A DNA stretch of 64,000 nt from Lentinula raphanica. Lineage: Eukaryota > Basidiomycota > Agaricomycetes > Agaricales > Omphalotaceae. A program made the translations under genes and the position numbers. The stretch lies in the NCBI GenBank assembly GCA_027919835.1, contig JANVFP010000006.1, forward strand, positions 992,001 to 1,056,000, given 5' to 3'. Below are positions 21,802 to 32,059 of the stretch, piece by piece. The notes beneath the pieces were generated by a model. It was not told the DNA's origin. It saw only the letters and a program-made list of their open reading frames with translations, and did not search any database. Position 1 is the first letter of the stretch. Every line of letters starts with the position of its first letter.

Positions 21802-23531
21802 ATGCTTGAACCTCTTCATTCAACTGTCCAAGCTCAAATACTCGTTATCCTCTTATTGACCACCTTCCTTCAAATACCCGGCGTGTTCACGAATCCTCAG
21901 CAGACATCAAGCGAAGTATCCTTCACACACCATCACGAGCTTCCTCATAGAGATGGCAATTCGTTATCTACGGATACATCGCTAGCTTCAGCACAATCCA
22001 CGATCAGTGGTTATATCTCATCACCGACGAAATTAGATGTAGATTTCAACTTGAAGACAAGACCAACGGCGGTCTACAGGCCACGCAGGCTAGAGGGTAT
22101 CGATCACGCAAGACCTACAGCGACACGGAGAACAGCCCGGAATCAAGAACTTGAGGCTTCCGTAGATGAGGTTAATGTTTATACTAATGATGATCCAAGC
22201 GACGTCGACTCCGACTGGGACATCGTCCATCTCAATGGTCCTGACGTTCAGGATCTTCATACTCTGGCACAGCTGGCTAGAATGAGCGGGAATGCGTATG
22301 CTCTTGGACCGAGCGAGAAGAATTGGTACGAGTTAGATGGAGCATGGAACATTGTGCGTTTTATCATCCTGTTGAGCTTCAATGCATTTCGATTCACTTG
22401 CATTCTTATTGTGCTTCCTCATTCCTGCAGAGTTTTCCTTTCGGCTACGAGGACGCGCAGGACGGCTTCCGGGGTCATGTATTCCTCTCCTCCGACAATT
22501 CGACGATCGTGCTCGCTGTCAAGGGCACAACTATACAAGGCCCAACATCGAAGAAGGACAAATTCAATGATAATTTGTAAGTCAGAGGGTCCACTGTATA
22601 ACACTCATCAGTTGAACTGACTGTACAATCTATCGCACAGACTCTTCTCTTGCTGCTGCGCCCGGGTAGATTTTTCTTGGGTTTTCCGTCAAGTGTGTGA
22701 CTGCTATTCTGGAAGCTGGAGATGTGATAATACATGTCTATCCAATGCGTTAGTCGAGGATAGTCTGTTTTACACAGTTGGATTGGTAAGTTTGTATCCA
22801 TTTTGTCTACTCTGCATGTATTTAGCCTCACCTGTGGCCGTGTCTTTCCTGCAGGATCTTGTAAATGATCTGCAGGCGCTCTATCCTTCAGCGAATCTAT
22901 GGCTCGTCGGCCATTCACTTGGCGGTGCCCTTGCTTCACTGCTTGGTTCGACGTTCGGCCTTCCTGCCGTTGCGTTCGAAAGTCCGGGCGAACGCCTCGC
23001 AGCGTCAAGATTAGGGTTACCTTTTCCATCTTCACCTCAATCACCACCGGAGTCGGATATGCGTGACGGAAGACTGATCCCCAGTCTGTCACCAACAATC
23101 CATGTCTACCATACTGCTGATCCTATACCACAGGTACGACGAATCATTCTCCACTGGTATTAATGCTTATGAACTTCTATTACTCACAGGGAACGTGTAC
23201 TGGCCCTTTCTCACCTTGCGCTCAAGTAGGATATGCACTTGAAACTCATTGTCATCTAGGCAAGAGCATCGTGTTTGATTCTGTGACCGAACTCGGATGG
23301 AAAGTAGATGTGCGGAGACACACGATTCGGGAGGTTATTGGGTTGATGGAGATGTGGGATCAAGAATCTAGCACGGTGCTTGAGCAGGTGTTGGGATTAG
23401 AAGACTGGCCGAGCGATGCAAGGAAAATGACGAGACGGGTTCCTGAGGCAAAGGAAGAAACTGACTGCGTGGATTGCTTCAAATGGGAGTTTGGTGATTT
23501 CAAGGATAAGAAGATGTATACAGAACGTTGA
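21802..23531 (+). CDS. ATG15: Autophagy-related phospholipase ATG15
   Basis: A class 3 lipase that reaches the vacuole through the multivesicular-body route and breaks down autophagic-body membranes. ATG 21802 gives a short cytosolic end and one signal-anchor helix ([17 protein letters not shown]). The family block [20 protein letters not shown] is followed by an intron and [20 protein letters not shown]. The nucleophile elbow is [16 protein letters not shown] (GxSxG), followed by [12 protein letters not shown]. The acid/His region is [10 protein letters not shown], then [20 protein letters not shown] and [10 protein letters not shown], matching the conserved ATG15 C-terminal block. The end is [17 protein letters not shown]. 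Four introns, all canonical, keep the frame throughout. It converges with the Zn-cluster gene, the two ends being 160 bp apart. Confidence 0.92.
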
Positions 23532-23690
23532 GGAGTCATGCCAACTGCATTCTGTAATGTTAACGTTGTACAGTAGTGGTGATGGATCAGAGAAGTGTAT
23601 GATTACGAATACAGCCTGTGGTGACAATACGGTCGCACTGTAAGTACAATTATTTGAACTACTAGTACGCACGGATGAAGGTTCTCTGAA

Positions 23691-26145
23691 CTACGATTCG
23701 TTCAATGGCTCCCACTTGGAGGAAGATACATATGAGTCGTTGTCTTTGATGTTATCGGACGAGATCCTTGGATGAATGGACATCATAGCCATCTTGACGC
23801 CTGCGTCCACGACAGCTTCCTTGATACCAATGTCCTTTTGTCTCCCGTGAGACGAATCCCTGGTGGAATATGGCACACATTCCTGCCCACGTTTCTGACA
23901 TTGGTTACACGGACCATTTTCGACATCCGGATCTCCCGGACTGCAGGCAATTTTTCGCGCACGACAAAATGTACAAGCCATGCGAATCTGCTTCTTGGTA
24001 CGGGTAGTTTTGTGCGCGTGTTTTGAAAGATCAAAGTGACTCTCGTATGCGAGAGCGTCGCTCAATTCCTTTGGTTCCATGAGGGCCCTATTTCCATATC
24101 CAAGACCTAGTGTAGAAGGCTCTGATGCGTTGTTGGTTAAAGAAGACTTCATGCGCTCCGACCATATCAAATCGATGTCGTCCATGTTAGGATGCGAAGA
24201 GCTTCCGCGAATATTAGTGATTGAGCCAGAAGACGCGCCGATGTCAGAAGAGGAATCATTATTAGGATGCAATCCAATGCGTTTGGAGCTGCTGATTCCA
24301 ATCTTAAGTCAATGCTTGAACCAATGAGAAAGCGCTGAGACATACAATTCAGATTCGTGTTGAGGCATGTCATGATGATGGGAATAGAAAGCCAGGTCGA
24401 TTTCAGAATGTCTTCTTGTGAGGACTGGAAATTCAACATTGGACTTTGGGAAGACACTGGATTGTTTCCGACCAATTCGACCAACAATGGTCGCATAGGC
24501 TAGGGATAATGTCAAAGGACGTTCGTTCAAAGATTTATAGGTACGTACTTCCAAATTTGATGAGTTTGTGAGTCTGGCGAATACGATGGATGAGTTCCTC
24601 GTTATCTGGTACTTCTGCTTCGCCCTGATGGTGGGGATTTACATTGAGATTTAACCTAATATACTGACATGCATCAGAGACAAAAACTCACATCGTGAAT
24701 CAACGAGGCCCAGTCGTCATCGTGAGTAATGGAAACTTCAACGTCACTCTGTGAGAGGCTTTAGGCCGAGAAGATTGAGCCAATGAGGAGACATACATGA
24801 CTGAGAATCCAGTTGTTGATGACATTGGATGGGTGATATTCCTTTTATGTTCGTCAGTTTAGTACCGAGAATGATATACTCGACGTGCATATACCTCATA
24901 TCTGATAGGAAATTCTGAATTTATCCCGTTATCAGCCAAATTCGAAGTCCAATGGCCGGGGGATAGAAATGACAACCACCCTTGCTTGGAGGTAGCGTTT
25001 GTAGTGGCAAGATTGGCTGACAGTCTTGGTTTTGACAACAAATCATCGGGACTGAGATGTGAAAGAGGTGTCACTTTGGCAGCAATTTTGGAGAATGGAG
25101 CAAGCACCGGATTCTTGACGGCGATTTTGAAACCACGAAGAAACACACAACCGGATTGTCTTTTGTAGACATTGTCGGCGTTACTCGAGGATAGAGCGGA
25201 GGTGCATGTACTAAACCAATATTCCAGTGGTCCTCCTGCACGGTCAGGCTCTCGTGGTACGAACTCCAACGCTACATTGTCTGGTTGCGCACCAATGAAT
25301 GATGCGACACCCCATGCGCGTGCCTTGTCACATCCGGTAACAAGATAGAGTGAACCATTGTGTACCCCGCGAGCCAAAGGTCCATTCACGTAGGTATACC
25401 AAGATCGGGCGCAACGTGCCGCATACTGATAGAACAAGGTATGTTGTTGATGGTCAATTGAACTCGCTCCTTCCGGGAGGATGAGGAATGCGCCTTTAGT
25501 AGCCGACGATTTGAACGATACTCCAGCACCAAAATCTTTGTGCACACCTCTGGCGTGGTGAATGAGTAGCCAGATCGATTATGGATAATGAAGGAGTGCG
25601 GCGTACAGTATTGCTTGTTCCCCAGCGCGATAAGTAATTTTGGTTTTGTGAATATGGGACGCATCGCTGGGTACATAATCGCCTGGCCGATATTTTTCTG
25701 CATCCCCGGCAGTATCGCGTACAACAATTCCCCGAAGCTGTTCGAAATTCGGAGGAACACGACCAGCATTGACCGGATGACTTGGAGGAAGACACACGTT
25801 GAAGAGATAATCAAACCCGCCAGAGTCGTTCAAGATCCCGACATCTCCAATCTGGACGCCTGATTGTCTGTACTCCTCTGGTAACAACCCTCCTTCCCGT
25901 GGTTTTGGGTCCCAAAGCGGATAGCCTCTTTTTCTTGGAAGTAACAGACGGGCATAGACCTCCCATTCAGCTTCTGACTCGTCACTTGGTAACGGCGGAA
26001 TAAACAGCGAAGGTTTGGGTGACAATCGTGAGGCATCAGAAATTTGTGGCAATGCAGAAGTGAGGGTAGTGTTAGTAGATGCGATGAAGACGCTGTTGGC
26101 TATGTCGAAATTTGAAGCGCCAGTAAAGCTTCTAGACATCCGCAT
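23691..26145 (-). CDS. Agaricomycete-type protein with a C-terminal Zn2Cys6 cluster
   Basis: Probably a transcription regulator, though the target is unknown. The start at 26145 gives MRMSRSFTG. The first exon has GYPLWDPKPREGGLLPEEYR and VQIGDVGILNDSGGFDYLFN, a block I associate with a large family of agaric proteins of unknown function. An intron (donor GTACGC) joins AIL to GVHKDFGAGVSFKSSATKGA, then WYTYVNGPLARGVHNGSLYL and VTGCDKARAWGVASF. Four more short introns lead through EYHPSNVINNWILSH and EVPDNEELIHRIRQTHKL to an exon with the cluster CTFCRARKIAC - 11 residues - CNQCQKRGQEC (C-x2-C-x6-C, C-x2-C-x6-C). It ends about 55 residues later. Most Zn2Cys6 regulators carry the cluster at the N-terminus, so this order is unusual. 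Confidence 0.8.
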
Positions 26146-26833
26146 AGGTTATATTCAGAATCAAGTACTCATGAAGCTGTTAACACGTACTGCGGTGCAA
26201 CTACACTCTCTGTCATCATTTGGCACGACTCCCAAAGCACTCAAACTATCGAACGAATCGGTGGTGTCAGCAGGAAGGAACCACTAGCTACGTAAGTTAC
26301 CTTGATTTGAGTGTCATGAGACCGAGGCAGCTTCATGCGCGTGCGCCTTGAATGTAGGTGATTGTAGAGTATGGCGCGACAACAAGAGCGCTATGAGGAC
26401 AGTGATGAAGAGAGGATCATGGTCATCAGTTGAGAGCGGCCGATACTATATCTTCCGCGTCTTCCTCGTCTGTTTCAGGAATGAAGGCATAATGATCGAG
26501 CTCGTCGGCGGTCGCTCGATGATGACATACAGTTGGTTAAGAGCACGGCTGCAGCGGCTGCGTGAGGCGATCAAAGCAGCCGATGGCTCGGCTGGGATAT
26601 GCCGAGAATGACACGGTTCCTCTCCAGCCTTAAGCGGCAAGCCTGAGTCTCGTCCAGGTCTCCGAGCCTGGTCTCGTCATTCTCTTCACTCCACTGCGGA
26701 GTACTACGCCACATTGCAGAACTGCGCGTCATATCTATCGATACATCGGAGAGGATCCTCACTGCTCATACATAAACCACAGACGAAGGCTTTCTTCTCC
26801 TCTCAACAGCTTCACCTCTCACAACGACAACCA
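26146..26833. other. Divergent promoter region
   Basis: Between the Zn-cluster gene and the small hydrophilic protein. The 87-codon ORF at 26348-26611 lacks family likeness. From 26700 onward the sequence looks like a leader for the gene at 26834. No supported gene. Confidence 0.4.
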
Positions 26834-27247
26834 ATGTCTGATCTATTCAACAAGATGAAATCCAAGGTCTCTTCCTCGGAAAGGCACGACGGCCAAGAGG
26901 AGCAACAGTTTACCATCCAACCTCACCCTGCTGTAAGTTTTATGACAGTCCATCACACTTTGTCAGAGCTCATGTTCATCCTTGGACTCGACAGAAAACA
27001 AACAACCCGGCTGATCTCCAGAATCCAGCTCCCGGTACTGGTATGGGATTGAACAATAATGAACAAATGGCTCCCTTCCATCCGCGCGATCCCCATGTTC
27101 CCCAGGATCCGCAAGTCTTGGAGGCTTTGGGACAGCAGGAAGTGAAGGTTAGTTGATCGCTTTGATACAGGAGACTTATCCTGAAGTGAAAGATACTCGC
27201 AGAGCCGCGATGAATTACGTGCTCGACAGGCTGAGCTGAACAAGTAG
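26834..27247 (+). CDS. Small hydrophilic protein of unknown function
   Basis: Three exons give about 98 residues. MSDLFNKMKSKVSSSERHDG opens it. After an intron (donor GTAAGT) comes NNPADLQNPAPGTGMGLNNN then FHPRDPHVPQDPQVLEALGQ. A second intron joins the tail SRDELRARQAELNK before TAG at 27247. It has no signal peptide or membrane segment and is charged and Pro/Gln/Asn-rich, so probably largely disordered with short helices at both ends. The canonical introns and clean phase support a real gene. I cannot assign a role. Confidence 0.65.
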
Positions 27248-27537
27248 AACGCAGACGACATAAATGCAGCTTCGGTGTATCCATGTCCTTGGATATCAGA
27301 ATCGATCCTACTGCGATATGCAGCAATCCATTATGCCCTCCCTTCCACCACAGCCTGTATCTCTACCTACCTTATTGTATGTATCGTGTATGAACATTCA
27401 TAATCAACATGTTGTAACATTGTGTTCAACAATCCATACATCCATCATTAGATATGTATATGAGACGTAACATAGATTTACAAGGCTCAAAACTTTGGTC
27501 CATATTAACGAGTACAAAATGGATATTCCTGCATTCC

Positions 27538-28295
27538 TCAGAAATAGTACTGAGGCGCATAGAATCCCAGATCAGAGTTGTCTGACCTCGGATTGGAAGC
27601 AACAACATTCGGAAGAGAATCACCAGTGGCCAGATCATCTCTCGAATACGTGAAACTGTATCGTTCAGCTCCAGTCGGGTCATCGGATTGTGGCACACCC
27701 AAGAAGCTGATAGAGGGAAGAGGGTCTCGACCAGTATCTCCCACTGCAGTAGGCTGGATTTCGATACGGAAGAATTGACGGAGCTGGCTGGTATCATCAA
27801 GGACGCTACAGTCGGAACCATAGAATTCAGTGGTAACGTAGTCTATTTTGATGAAGATCAGGATTAAAATCTTAACACTTGTGGACATTCTTACCGCCAA
27901 GCTGAGATGCAGTTAAGCAAAGACCTGTATTGACGTCCTGGAGTTGTCCATAGAGAAACGTGATGCCGGTATCACTGTAGGTTTGCTGCAAGCCCATGAA
28001 AGTAGAGTTGCAGGCGTTGAAAACGAACTAAAGGTAGACTCTCAATCCAGTCTTTCATTATTCGAAACACGAGAGTTAGAAGACAAACCTGTGCAGGTGT
28101 AGGGTTGAAGATCTTCAGCAGGTAGGCTTCCACACCGTTCACCACATAGTCAGGCGAATGAAGACTAGCCCCAGTACGGGTAATGCTAGGATTATCGAGC
28201 ATCACCAGTTGCAAAGTTCCGTTAACAGCTGGTGCACATTGGATGTTGCTGGCTGCAACAGCGGAAGCAAAGCTGAGGAGGGTCCAGAAGAACAT
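27538..28295 (-). CDS. Small secreted protein of unknown function
   Basis: The start at 28295 opens a signal peptide (MFFWTLLSFASAVAASNIQC). The mature part begins NIQCAPAVNGTLQLVMLDN and continues PDYVVNGVEAYLLKIFNPTP. An intron leads to FVFNACNSTFMGLQQTYSDT then FLYGQLQDVNTGLCLTASQ. A further intron leads to EFYGSDCSVLDDTSQLRQFF, ending DLGFYAPQYYF. The length is about 210 residues. Internal phrases such as NTGLCLTA and the spacing of Cys residues are reminiscent of beta-trefoil (ricin-B-like) lectins, but a full QxW repeat is not visible, so that is only a suggestion. Confidence 0.75.
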
Positions 28296-28920
28296 GAGGA
28301 GCAAGGAAAGAGAGAAAGGTCGAAATTGGACCGGGTAGCTTGAGAAATTTTTCGTTTTGATCCTAGCGCTTTTTATGTAGTTTCGCGAATGTTTGAATAT
28401 AATATCCGTTGAACATTGTTGAACATCGAATCAATCATGGCTAAGACACTGCCATATGTGAATGCGGTATCGATTGCCCGTTGAGAGATGGAAGAATTCG
28501 CCACCAATTGAGACTCGAACAACTTGAATGCGAGGCGAAATTCTGGCTAACTCTGGGTCTCCCGTTTCTCTCATGTGCTGCAGCCTGCTAGGCATTAAGG
28601 ACCATAGGGGCAATACAAGAAGAAGAAGAAGGTGGAGGTGTTCAAGCTTTTCGAGGACGCTTTGCCGAGTGGGACCACATGGTTCGAATCTATGAGACCT
28701 CAGTGTATACCATAGCAACTGCCAAAGAGAAAGCAATAAGCCCCACCTACCAATCAGAGCAAAATAACGCTCTACTAACCTGGCGGCTGGCCAGTCGTTT
28801 GCTGGCGTAACGGTGTGCTGGTAGGTGGCAGGTGCTGGTCTGGTGGCAGGTGCTCCGAGGTGCTCCGTGGAAAGACGCGTCGGCGGGCCGAGAGTTCAAA
28901 CAAACAACTTGGTTTCTTCG
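28296..28920. other. Intergenic region with tRNA-like remnant and short GC-rich repeats
   Basis: Promoters of the secreted protein (minus) and guanine deaminase (plus). It holds a box A/box B-like pair at 28652-28689 and a run of GGTGGCAGGTGCT-type repeats at 28815-28870. No protein gene supported. Confidence 0.4.
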
Positions 28921-30768
28921 ATGTCTCTTCGAGTAACGGTGTACTACGGTTCTCTCATCAATCCCACCACTTTAGATTCGTATGAAGCAAATACAAACTG
29001 CTTGATTGCTGTCAATGCTCACGGCAATATCGATTGGATTGTTCACGATGTCGAACCCTCTGCAATTCAGCAAACGTTACTCCAGAAAGGTCTGTTAATA
29101 GACGATATCACATTCACTGCGCTTCAAGATGGACAATTCATGATGCCTGGACTTGTTGATACGCATACAGTACGTGGAAATGCCCTGCCCTGGATAGATT
29201 GGACTGGGATGACTGTTTATCATGGTAGCATGCTCCTCAAGTACCCAATCTCGGAACGTACGTTGATGTCTGTGTTTATTTCCAACTGAGAAATAGACAC
29301 TTTCTGCGATAGTGGATATCAATATGAACTGCTCGACTGGCTGGAGACATTCACTTTCCCAATGGAATCAAATTTCAAAGATGTTGCTTTCGCCAAACGA
29401 ATGTATCCATCTATTGTCAAGAAATTCATTGCTGCAGGAGTGGGTGAACCACCACGTTCGCTCCGTACGAATCCATTAACGATCTCTCAAATCAAAGACG
29501 ACAACGTGCTGCTACTACGGCACGCTTCATCTCGAATCCAACAAGGTCCTCGCTGAAATCGTTCATTCTCTGGGTAAGTGATTCTGTGTGTCGTATCTTT
29601 CATGGCAGTGCTATCGATTAACTGATCGACGGCTCGTATAGGACAACGAGCACTTATTGGGGTAGGTCTGCGTCCTAGCATCCGATTAACATTCAAGCGT
29701 ATCATATTCACGATCGCACCTAGAAATGCAATATGGATCGCAATTGCCCATCCTACTATATCGAATCATCGTCCAGTCAATCCATATCCGACACTCAAGA
29801 ATTCATCTCCTACGTTCGCTCTCTCCCTCCAGGCCCTTCAGACGATCCAGATAGACCACTGATATACCCTGTTCTTACACCCCGCTTCGCCATCTCTTGT
29901 ACTAAAGAGCTCTTATCCTCCCTCGAATCGCTCGTACATGCAGACACCCACCTCCACATTCAAACACACATCTCCGAAAATCTCAAAGAGATTCAATTCA
30001 CGAAAGAGTTATATCCAGAATGTGACCATTATGCCGGGGTGTACGACTTGTATGGGTTGTTGAGGAATAATACGATCTTGGCGCATGCGATTTGGCTGCA
30101 AGACAAAGAAATCGACCTTGTGAAGGAGAGGAAAGCAGGGATCAGTCATTGTCCCACTAGCAATTTCAACTTGAGAAGTGGTATGGCACCGATTGGAAAA
30201 TATTTGGACCGTGGTTTGAAGGTGAATTGACCTTCGTCTGCCCTCATGTCACACCTTCAGTTCCTAATTCTCTTTCCTTTAGGTTGGTCTAGGCACGGAT
30301 GTCTCTGGAGGTTTCTCGCATTCTATGCTTGTTGCCATGCGAAATGCCAGTATAACTTCCAGTGTCATCGCTCTACAACATAATCCCACTAATGCTGCAA
30401 TTGACGAAGGCAAATTTACGAATCGTCAGCTGCCATTGGCGACGCTGTTCTATCTTGCAACTAAAGGCAGCGCGGAGGTGTGCGACCTAGGCAAGCAGAT
30501 TGGGTCGTTAGAAGCTGGGAAGAGCTTCGATGCGCTGATCGTGGACGTGACTGGTATTGGGTCCACTGATCTTGAACGACAAGCAGATGTGAATCAAGAT
30601 CCACGAAATGCATCGACGACGGGTATGAGCTCGCATATGTCTTCTCGGGCTATGTTGGAAGGGATGCTAGAGAAGTTCGTTTTTTGCGGTGACGATAGGA
30701 ATGTATCTGCGGTCTTTGTCCAAGGAAAACTCATCGGAGGAACTAGTGTCGCTGGTGCTTCAACTTGA
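28921..30768 (+). CDS. GUD1: Guanine deaminase
   Basis: A cytosolic zinc hydrolase that converts guanine to xanthine and ammonia in purine salvage and breakdown. ATG 28921 gives MSLRVTVYYGSLINPTTLDS. The metal-binding start of the barrel is split by an intron and reads MMPGLVDTHT-HAPQVPNLG, then TGYQYELLDWLETFTFPMES. Next come AAGTTTCCYYGTLHLESNKV, RALIGKCNMDRNCPSYYIE, TPRFAISCTKELLSSLESL, HIQTHISENLKEIQF with the zinc His and catalytic Glu, and ISHCPTSNFNLRSGMAPIG. The final metal Asp is in GLGTDVSGGFSHSMLVAM. Six canonical introns preserve the frame. The total of about 480 residues fits the family. It faces the Sld5 gene tail to tail, 139 bp apart. Confidence 0.95.
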
Positions 30769-30907
30769 GGCTGATCCGTGAACTGGCGAGGACCTTGCCA
30801 GCCTGAAGATGGAGTTTATACTATAGATAGACTGTGACACGGCCGAGGGCGCTGCAGGAATACAAAGACAGTGATGCTACATTTTTGGAACAGCTTCAGC
30901 AATCCCT

Positions 30908-32059
30908 TTAGATTAATTCAACGTCTCCCCGCAGCAGGAGTTGTTCAATAAAGGAGTAGGGCATCAGCGATATATGGCCGCGCTTCATTTCCAGAGTTAA
31001 GTCTCTAACGAAAAGGGGCAAGCATTATTGTTACGCAAAATGAGAGCTGAGTAAAGTATACCCACTCATGAAACCTGATAGGAGGACAATCCCGTAGAGC
31101 ATGTACGAACACAGGCCGGCTTTCATCGGGTTTGGTTACTAGTCGAGATAAGTGGAACCAGACGAGAGGAATCAGGAAAAGGAAACCAAGGCTATACGGT
31201 GAGAGAGAGGTGAGAAGCTCGGAAGACAGGAATGACGAACTCATGGGAGGCATAAAGATAGGTGTATCGTCCAGATGCGATTGGGTTTCCGGTAAACTTT
31301 GCAGCACAGAATTATAGAAATGAGCATCCGTCAGCTCAGCGTGTTTCTGAGCATGAGTTCGTTCGGCAGTTGTTAATCTGGTTTGAATAGTAGCGTCGCC
31401 CATGATGAACCGCGCAAATTTCTCGATCTATTGGAACTAGAACAGTCAGTCCAATGTATATTCCTATAACCGTAAGGCGATCGAACGAAGCTCACTTTGT
31501 ATAGTCGAGTGCGAACATAAGATCTGACGATGAATTTGACCCTTTCTACCTCCATCTGCACGAGCATAATGCGGATATGTTCCTCCTCCGAAGCAGATGG
31601 TTCCCCACGCAAGAGTTGGACGGCATCAGACTTTTACAGAGGAAAGCGTGTTTTTTTGCGCGAGGTTAGTCTGAAATCGAGACGAGGCAGAAACAGAGAA
31701 CCACATGCCTGCCTTCGGATATAATCCAACAAAGACGCAAGCAGTTCTTCCTGTGCAGGTAGAATATCCGGTGCATGTCTTTCATTCAACCAATGTTTTG
31801 TAAGCTGCGATACCAGACTCTCTTCGTCCTCCGGTATATAGATATCCGGAGCTGCTGAAGGTAAACGGGCGCGAGTAGAAGTGTGTGCACTGGCACTAGC
31901 AGACGCCATCGTAACATCTTGGTCTTCATTATCGGAATCCAATGCTAACGCGTCGTTTTTTGACTTCCTGGTTTTGCTAGATCGAGCCAAAGCCGCAGTA
32001 TTGGCTTCAAACACGCCAGAATTGTACTGCGCTTCCCAATCCATGGTTGAGTTCGACAT
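30908..32059 (-). CDS. SLD5: GINS complex subunit Sld5
   Basis: One of four GINS subunits. With Cdc45 and Mcm2-7 it forms the CMG replicative helicase. The start at 32059 opens MSNSTMDWEAQYNSGVFEAN and an acidic/Ser linker. The Sld5 core is LVSQLTKHWLNERHAPDILP, EEHIRIMLVQMEVERVKFIV, RSYVRTRLYKIEKFARFI and TDAHFYNSVLQSLPETQSHL. After a 102-nt in-frame stretch that is probably an intron comes PDESRPVFVHALRDCPPIRF. A last intron leads to LEMKRGHISLMPYSFIEQLL, then LRGDVELI and TAA at 30908. This is the expected small C-terminal beta domain. Length is about 240-280 residues depending on the 102-nt stretch. Confidence 0.92.
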
